A program made the position numbers and the translations under genes. The notes under the pieces are model-generated. The model saw only the letters and a list, made by a program, of their open reading frames with translations, searched no databases and was not told where the DNA came from. Shown piece after piece: positions 59,857-64,000 of a DNA stretch of 64,000 bases. Positions within the stretch are counted from its first letter, which is position 1. Each line of letters opens with the position of its first letter. The DNA comes from CAZGKW01 sp964526295 (lineage in GTDB: Bacteria; Planctomycetota; Phycisphaerae; FEN-1346): assembly GCA_964526295.1 (NCBI GenBank), contig CAZGKW010000019.1, positions 1 to 64,000 on the forward strand, written 5' to 3'.

Positions 59857-61380
59857 TCAAGCCGCTTCGAAGTCTGCGTCCTCGAGGACCTTCCGCACCG
59901 CCTGGAGGTATTGGACGGCGGTCGCCCCGTCGACGATGCGGTGGTCGTAGGAGAGCGACAGGAACATCCGCTTGCGGACGGCGAGGCCGCCGTCGACGAC
60001 CGCCGGCACCTCGGCGATGCGGCCGGTGGCCAGGATGGCCGCCTGGGGCTGGTGGATGATGGGCGTCGAGATGACCGCCCCGAAGACGCCCGGGTTCGTG
60101 ATGGTGAACGTGCCCTCGCCGAGGTCGGCCGGCGAGACCTTCCCGGCCCGCGTCTTTTCGGCCACCTTCTGGATCGCCCGCGCGAGGTCCTCGAGGTCCA
60201 TGCGGTCGGCGTCGCGGATGATCGGCACGACGAGCCCCTCCTCGACCGAGACGGCCAGGCCCAGGTGGACCCGGTACTTGATGATGATGCCTTTGTCGGT
60301 CCAGGAGGCGTTCAGGGCAGGGTAGTCGTGGAGTGCCCGGACGGCCGCGTTCGCGATGAGGGCCGTGTAGGTGAGGTGGACGTCGGTGTCCGGATGGTCG
60401 GCTTGGTACTGCGTGCGGAACCGCGCGGCGGCGGTCATGTCGACCTCGGCGACGGTCGTCACGTGCGGGGCGACGTGCTTGGAACGTGCCATGTGCTCGG
60501 CGACGGCCTTCCGCATGGGGGAGAGAGGCATGAGCTCGCCGTCGACCTCGTCGATGGAGGGGGGCTGGGGCGCGGCGGCCTCGGTTCCCGCGGATTCAGA
60601 TGTGGCCTTGGCCGCCTCTTCATCCCCGGGCTCGGCGGCCTCAGCCTTTGCCTCGGTCCCCTCCTCGGGCTTCTTGCGTTTGGCTTTCTGCTTCTCGATG
60701 TGATCCAGGACGTCCTGGCGGGTGATGCGGCCCATGCGGCCGGTGCCCTCGACCTGACCCAGGTCGATGAGTCGCTCGCGGGCGAGGCGTCGGACGGCGG
60801 GCGAGGCGAGGACGCCGAGGGTGCCCAGGGCGATGGGGCCCTGAGTCGGGGCGATGCGGTCGCGCGGTCGGCGGGGCGGCTGACGGGGCTTGCGGGCTTC
60901 GGGCTTCGCCTCGGGCGGGGCTTCGGCTGGTGCGGTTCCCGGGGATTTGGTCGCCGCTGGTGCCGTTTCTTCGTCGCCGGGCGTTCTGGTCGCGGCCGGC
61001 GCCGCTCTCTCGCCGGCGGGCTTCTTCTCTCCCTTTTCCTTCTCTTTTTTTTCTTCTTCTTCTTCCTTCTCCTCCTCCTTTTCTTCTTTCTGTTCCTTCT
61101 TCTCTTCTTTTTTCACGGCAGGGGCTTCGGCGGCCGCCTCGCCTTCGTCGCCGACGACGGCAAGCCTCTGGTCGACCTCGACGGTATCGCCTTCCTTGGC
61201 GAGGACTTCCAGGAGGACGCCCGCCCGCGGCGAAGGGATCTCGACGTCGATCTTGTCCGTGCCGACCTCGACGACCGGCTCGTCCTCCTCGACGCGGTCG
61301 CCGAGGCCCTTGAGCCACTTCAGGATCGTCCCCTCGGCGACGGACTCGCCCATGTGCGGCATGACGATATCGACGGGCAT
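59857..61380 (-). CDS. 2-oxoacid dehydrogenase E2 (dihydrolipoamide acyltransferase)
   Basis: A 507-residue E2 core enzyme transferring acyl groups from lipoate to CoA. One lipoyl domain occupies residues 1-80, with the lipoylated Lys43 in G-T-D-K-I-D. A Glu/Lys-rich linker of about 35 residues follows, then Pro/Ala-rich sequence and a peripheral subunit-binding domain near 205-240 (A-S-P-A-V-R-R-L-A-R-E). After a second linker, the catalytic domain runs from about 285 to the end and contains D-H-R-I-V-D-G, with catalytic His480 and Asp484. ATG 61380 follows AGGAGG by ten bases. It is the last gene of the E1-alpha/E1-beta/E2 operon. Substrate (pyruvate, branched-chain oxoacid or acetoin) cannot be decided from the sequence alone. 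Confidence 0.93.
   Translation of the reverse strand: MPVDIVMPHMGESVAEGTILKWLKGLGDRVEEDEPVVEVGTDKIDVEIPSPRAGVLLEVLAKEGDTVEVDQRLAVVGDEGEAAAEAPAVKKEEKKEQKEEKEEEKEEEEEKKEKEKGEKKPAGERAAPAATRTPGDEETAPAATKSPGTAPAEAPPEAKPEARKPRQPPRRPRDRIAPTQGPIALGTLGVLASPAVRRLARERLIDLGQVEGTGRMGRITRQDVLDHIEKQKAKRKKPEEGTEAKAEAAEPGDEEAAKATSESAGTEAAAPQPPSIDEVDGELMPLSPMRKAVAEHMARSKHVAPHVTTVAEVDMTAAARFRTQYQADHPDTDVHLTYTALIANAAVRALHDYPALNASWTDKGIIIKYRVHLGLAVSVEEGLVVPIIRDADRMDLEDLARAIQKVAEKTRAGKVSPADLGEGTFTITNPGVFGAVISTPIIHQPQAAILATGRIAEVPAVVDGGLAVRKRMFLSLSYDHRIVDGATAVQYLQAVRKVLEDADFEAA
61021..61114. repeat. 94-base polypyrimidine (polypurine on the coding strand) tract
   Basis: From 61021 to 61114 the plus strand consists only of C and T except for a single G at 61092; 61021-61091 is an unbroken 71-base run. 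It encodes the Glu/Lys-rich linker of the E2 protein on the minus strand through GAG, GAA, AAG and AAA codons. Such tracts can form triplex DNA, which is general knowledge; no function here is shown. Confidence 0.8.
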
Positions 61381-61415
61381 CCTCGTCTGACCTCCTGATG
61401 GGCCCCCGGCCGGGC

Positions 61416-62402
61416 CTATTTGCCGACGACCTGGCGGACGGCCGCGGCGATCTTCTCCGGGTTCGGCAGGTGGGCTTCCTCCAGCTCGGCCCCGAACGGG
61501 ACGGGCGTGTCCTGGCCGGCGACCCGGAGGACCGGCGCATCGAGATAGTCCATGACCTGCTCCGCCAGGATCGCCGCCACCTCGGCCCCGAAGCCGCACC
61601 GCCGCCAGTCCTCGTGGGCGATGACGGCCCGGCTCGTCTTGCGGACGGTCTCCAGGACCGCCTCCGTGTCGAGCGGGACGAGCGACCGCAGGTCCAGGAC
61701 CTCGGCCTCGATGCCGTCCTCCTCGGCGAGCGCCTCGGCGGCGGCCAGGGCGTGGTGGACGGCCGAGCCGTAGGCGATGACGCTGGCATCCGGGCCCTCG
61801 CGGACGGTGCGGGCCTCGCCCAGCGGCACGGTGAAGTCCTCGTCGTGCGGCACGTCGCCTTTGATGCGGCGATAGAGATACTTGTTCTCGAAGTAGAGGA
61901 CGGGGTCGTCGTCGCGGATGGCGGCCTTCAGGAGGCCCTTCGCATCGTCGGCGAAGGCCGGGGCGACGACCTTCAGGCCGGGCGTGTGGCAGAACCAGCC
62001 TTCGGGGTTCTGTGAGTGGTACGGCCCGCCGCGGACGCCCCCGCCGGAGGGGGCCCGGATGACGATGGGGCACCCCTGCCGCCCGCCGTAGCGGTAGCGG
62101 AGCGTCCCGGCCTGGTTGACGATCTGGTCGAACGCGCAGGAGATGAAGTCGGCGAACTGCATCTCGGCGACGGGTCGCATGCCCATGATGGCCGCCCCGA
62201 CGGCCGCCCCGACGATCAGCTCCTCGCTGATGGGCGTGTCGAGCACGCGGTAGAAGCCGAACTCCTCGATGAAGCCCTTGGTGACGCCGAACGCCCCGCC
62301 GTAGGCGCCGACGTCCTCTCCGAGGACGAAGACGCGCTCGTCGCGTCGCATCTCCTCGCGGAGGGCCTGCGTGATGGCATCGACGTAGCTTAGTTCAGGC
62401 AT
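61416..62402 (-). CDS. 2-oxoacid dehydrogenase E1 component, beta subunit
   Basis: A 328-residue beta subunit of the heterotetrameric thiamine-diphosphate-dependent E1. The N-terminus shows the standard Y-V-D-A-I-T-Q-A-L and V-L-G-E-D-V-G-A-Y-G-G-A-F-G block, contributing the cofactor-activating glutamate. E-M-Q-F-A-D-F and the H-S-Q-N-P-E-G-W-F loop follow, and the transketolase C-terminal domain begins near 200. ATG 62402 follows AAAGG closely; an ATG at 62420 would add six residues. It lies 58 bases after E1-alpha and 35 before E2. Together they form the decarboxylating and acyl-transfer parts of a pyruvate, branched-chain 2-oxoacid or acetoin dehydrogenase complex in the cytoplasm. Confidence 0.94.
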   Translation of the reverse strand: MPELSYVDAITQALREEMRRDERVFVLGEDVGAYGGAFGVTKGFIEEFGFYRVLDTPISEELIVGAAVGAAIMGMRPVAEMQFADFISCAFDQIVNQAGTLRYRYGGRQGCPIVIRAPSGGGVRGGPYHSQNPEGWFCHTPGLKVVAPAFADDAKGLLKAAIRDDDPVLYFENKYLYRRIKGDVPHDEDFTVPLGEARTVREGPDASVIAYGSAVHHALAAAEALAEEDGIEAEVLDLRSLVPLDTEAVLETVRKTSRAVIAHEDWRRCGFGAEVAAILAEQVMDYLDAPVLRVAGQDTPVPFGAELEEAHLPNPEKIAAAVRQVVGK

Positions 62403-62460
62403 ATCCGGCCTTTGACGCATTGGCGGCGATTGGACCGCACGCGCCGGGCAAGCCCGGCGG

Positions 62461-63429
62461 TTAACCGTGCTCGGCGAAGACGTCGGTTTCGGCGTCCTCG
62501 GGCCCGGGGTTCGGCGACTCCTCGGCGTACTCGACGGCGTCGGCGACGACCTGCTTGGCCTGCTCGTGGATCTCGGCCCGGTTCTCGTCCGTAAGGAGCT
62601 TCTTCTCCCTCAGGTACAGCTCGAACCGGGGCAGGGGGTCGCGGCTCTTCCATTCGAGGAACTCCTCCTCGCTTCGATACATGGCCTTATCGTGCTCGGA
62701 ATGGCCGTGCCACCGGTAGGTCTTGCACTCGACGAGGGTCGGCCCGGCCCCCGTGCGGGCCCGGTACAGGGCCTCCCGCATCGTGTGCCACACCTCCAGG
62801 ACGTCGTTGCCGCTGCACACCTTGCCGGCGAAGCCGTAGCCGAGGGCCCGGTCGGCGACGTCGTCGACGGCCATCTGGAGGTCCATGGGCGTGGAGTAGG
62901 CGTAGTGGTTGTTCTCGCAGACGAAGATGGCCGGGAGGCGATGGATGCCGGCGAAGTTCAGGGCCTCGTGGAAGTCGCCGCGGCAGCTCGCCCCCTCGCC
63001 GAAGTAGGCGACGGCGACGTTCGGCTCGCCCCGCATCTTGAACGCCAGGGCCGCCCCGGCCGTGACGCAGAGCTGGGCCCCGAGCATGCTGGTGGTGCCG
63101 AAGACGTTCAGCTCGGGCTCGCCGGCGTGCATGGCGGAGTCCTTGCCCTTCGAGAGGCCGGTCTTGCGGCCGAAGAGCTGGGCCATGACGGCCCGGGGCG
63201 GGACGCCCTTGACCAGGTACACGCCGAGGTCGCGGTGGGCCGGGGCGACGAAGTCCTCGTCCTCGAGGCCCCAGCAGGTGCCGACCGTGATGCCCTCCTG
63301 GCCGATGCCGGAGAAGACGCCCGCCTGGATGCGTCCCTGGCGATAGAGGACGGAGACCCGCTCCTCGAAGGTCCGGCTGAGGACCATCATATAATACATG
63401 TCCATCAATTCGCCGGGGCCGAGTTCCAA
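62461..63429 (-). CDS. 2-oxoacid dehydrogenase E1 component, alpha subunit
   Basis: A 322-residue alpha subunit carrying the thiamine diphosphate. The pyrophosphate/Mg motif is G-E-G-A-S-C-R-G-D-F with the closing E-N-N-H-Y-A-Y near residues 145-180. The N-terminus M-Y-Y-M-M-V-L-S-R-T-F-E-E-R is typical. A TTG at 63429, seven bases after AAGGAG, is the best start; the first in-frame ATG is ten codons later and lacks a ribosome site. The family usually has G-D-G-A at the motif, so Glu replaces Asp here. Length fits acetoin or short pyruvate dehydrogenase alpha subunits. The gene follows the DUF6951-like gene by 94 bases and begins the E1/E2 operon. Confidence 0.93.
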   Translation of the reverse strand: MELGPGELMDMYYMMVLSRTFEERVSVLYRQGRIQAGVFSGIGQEGITVGTCWGLEDEDFVAPAHRDLGVYLVKGVPPRAVMAQLFGRKTGLSKGKDSAMHAGEPELNVFGTTSMLGAQLCVTAGAALAFKMRGEPNVAVAYFGEGASCRGDFHEALNFAGIHRLPAIFVCENNHYAYSTPMDLQMAVDDVADRALGYGFAGKVCSGNDVLEVWHTMREALYRARTGAGPTLVECKTYRWHGHSEHDKAMYRSEEEFLEWKSRDPLPRFELYLREKKLLTDENRAEIHEQAKQVVADAVEYAEESPNPGPEDAETDVFAEHG

Positions 63430-63523
63430 GGTGCGGCTCCTTGCGGGTTTCTTCGGCGTTCGACAGAACACGCCGGGCCCGCCTGCGCCTTTCAGGCTGC
63501 GGCGTGGCAAGCGAGCCTGGCGG

Positions 63524-63889
63524 CTAGCTGGACGCTTCCTCGGGCTCCTCGCGGGGCTCGGCGGCGACCTCGATGCGGGCGTCCTGCGGAAGCGCCAGGC
63601 CGGCCGCCACTTCGATGGCCTTGGCGATGCCCGCCGGGACGGGGCAGGCCACGTGGGGCAGGGCCCCGCAGACGCCCATCAGCCTGGTCTCGTACATGCT
63701 GCCCGGCTGGGCACACGGGCCGATCTCGACGAAAGCGTCCCACGTCTCGCCCTCGAGCGTCTTGACGAGCTTCGCCACGTCCGGGCACGTCGTCCGGACC
63801 TTCAGCGTGACGTGCCGGCGGTCGGCGCTGGCGGCCCGGACGTCGGTGACGAAGCCGCAGATGCCGGCGTGGATGGTCGCGCGGCCCAT
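63524..63889 (-). CDS. Small Cys-containing protein, DUF6951-like
   Basis: A 121-residue protein that I associate with the DUF6951 family, found mainly in anaerobic bacteria and archaea. Conserved features visible are the N-terminal A-G-I-C-G-F, T-T-C-P in the middle, a later pair C-G and C-P-V-P, and the end motif A-I-E-V-A-A-G-L-A-L-P. The five cysteines (residues about 11, 35, 59, 75 and 83) could bind a metal or a cofactor, but this is untested. ATG 63889 follows AAAGGA by seven bases. It is encoded just upstream of the 2-oxoacid dehydrogenase operon in the same direction and could be co-transcribed. The acidic C-terminal tail (E-P-R-E-E-P-E-E) is probably disordered. Confidence 0.7.
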   Translation of the reverse strand: MGRATIHAGICGFVTDVRAASADRRHVTLKVRTTCPDVAKLVKTLEGETWDAFVEIGPCAQPGSMYETRLMGVCGALPHVACPVPAGIAKAIEVAAGLALPQDARIEVAAEPREEPEEASS

Positions 63890-63918
63890 ACGTGTTTCCT
63901 TTCGGAGAGCCGTCCATG

Positions 63919-63975
63919 AAAGGGGACAGGCACCCTTTCCCAACGGCCGGAAAAGGAGCCAGTCGCCTTTCCGGC
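63919..63975. repeat. REP-like pair of hairpins containing GGGGACAGGCA
   Basis: Two adjacent palindromes lie upstream of the DUF6951-like gene. The first is AAAGGG-GACAGGCA-CCCTTT (63919-63938). The second pairs GCCGGAAAAGG (63946-63956) with CCTTTCCGGC (63966-63975) across a nine-base loop, with one bulged A. The GGGGACAGGCA core is shared with 22767. The layout resembles paired REP elements, which is inference; no transposase is in the window. Confidence 0.45.
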
Positions 63976-64000
63976 GTCACGGCCCGGCCGCCGGATTGGT

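Noticed and set aside
1..64000. tRNA, rRNA, CRISPR arrays, insertion sequences, prophage or integrase
   Set aside because: I looked through all intergenic segments for T-loop motifs, regularly spaced repeats and transposase frames and saw none. A covariance-model scan would be the decisive test.

Overview
The window is about 70% G+C and gene-dense, with many GTG and a few TTG starts. It has no tRNA, rRNA, CRISPR array, insertion sequence or integrase that I can see. The gene content points to a polysaccharide-degrading bacterium of the Planctomycetota or a neighbouring lineage such as Hydrogenedentota or Lentisphaerota: a Cys-type sulfatase, GH42-, GH5- and GH50-like hydrolases, three heparinase-like proteins, five Gfo/Idh/MocA oxidoreductases (three with Tat signals), DUF1080, ThuA and DUF6807 proteins, a giant alpha-2-macroglobulin and a TIGR03790-type protein. 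This taxonomic call is inference from family content; no marker gene is present.

Layout. 114-5459 (+) is a sulfatase / beta-helix (GH55- or pectate-lyase-like) / GH42 cluster, suited to a sulfated glycan. 5500-19888 continues with a GH5-like protein (-), a flavodoxin, a GH50-like protein, a small secreted protein (-), a PQQ-propeller protein and two heparinase-like proteins. Four consecutive secreted products in this stretch share beta-rich, Gly-spaced modules. 19895-22743 (-) pairs an Nramp-fold transporter, whose metal-site motifs are altered, with a Gfo/Idh/MocA oxidoreductase. 23083-29089 (+) is an operon-like run of Tat oxidoreductase, DUF6807, Tat oxidoreductase and HEAT-repeat protein, followed by a DUF1080 lipoprotein (-). 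30136-34856 holds an orphan PAS membrane protein, a protein related to a metallopeptidase-like family but lacking its zinc motif, and an RND/MMPL exporter. 34995-38525 (-) is a second oxidoreductase / ThuA / oxidoreductase operon. Together 23083-38525 looks like a locus for handling sugars through 3-keto intermediates.

38716-41919 encodes a TIGR03790-like protein carrying inserted beta-repeats. 42002-46479 carries an asparagine synthetase and, on the minus strand, a four-cluster ferredoxin with a tungsten aldehyde:ferredoxin oxidoreductase. 46729-48361 has an ExeA-like ATPase and a lipoprotein. 48572-54871 (-) is a 2099-residue alpha-2-macroglobulin with an intact CTEQ thioester motif and a remarkable Trp-rich segment. 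55130-58971 (+) is an FG-GAP protein translationally coupled to a third heparinase-like protein. The right end (59857-63889, -) is a small Cys-containing DUF6951-like protein followed by E1-alpha, E1-beta and E2 of a 2-oxoacid (or acetoin) dehydrogenase complex; E3 is not in the window.

Working picture: secreted and periplasmic enzymes desulfate and cut an anionic polysaccharide, oxidoreductases and 3-keto-sugar enzymes process the fragments, and the AOR/ferredoxin pair and the 2-oxoacid dehydrogenase serve central carbon and redox metabolism. Non-coding features of note are a duplicated 26-bp hairpin unit (59784-59841), REP-like hairpins sharing GGGGACAGGCA (22767 and 63922), and several promoter candidates with a TAGAAT -10. 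Only one gap exceeds 300 bases (22744-23082) and it is described below.
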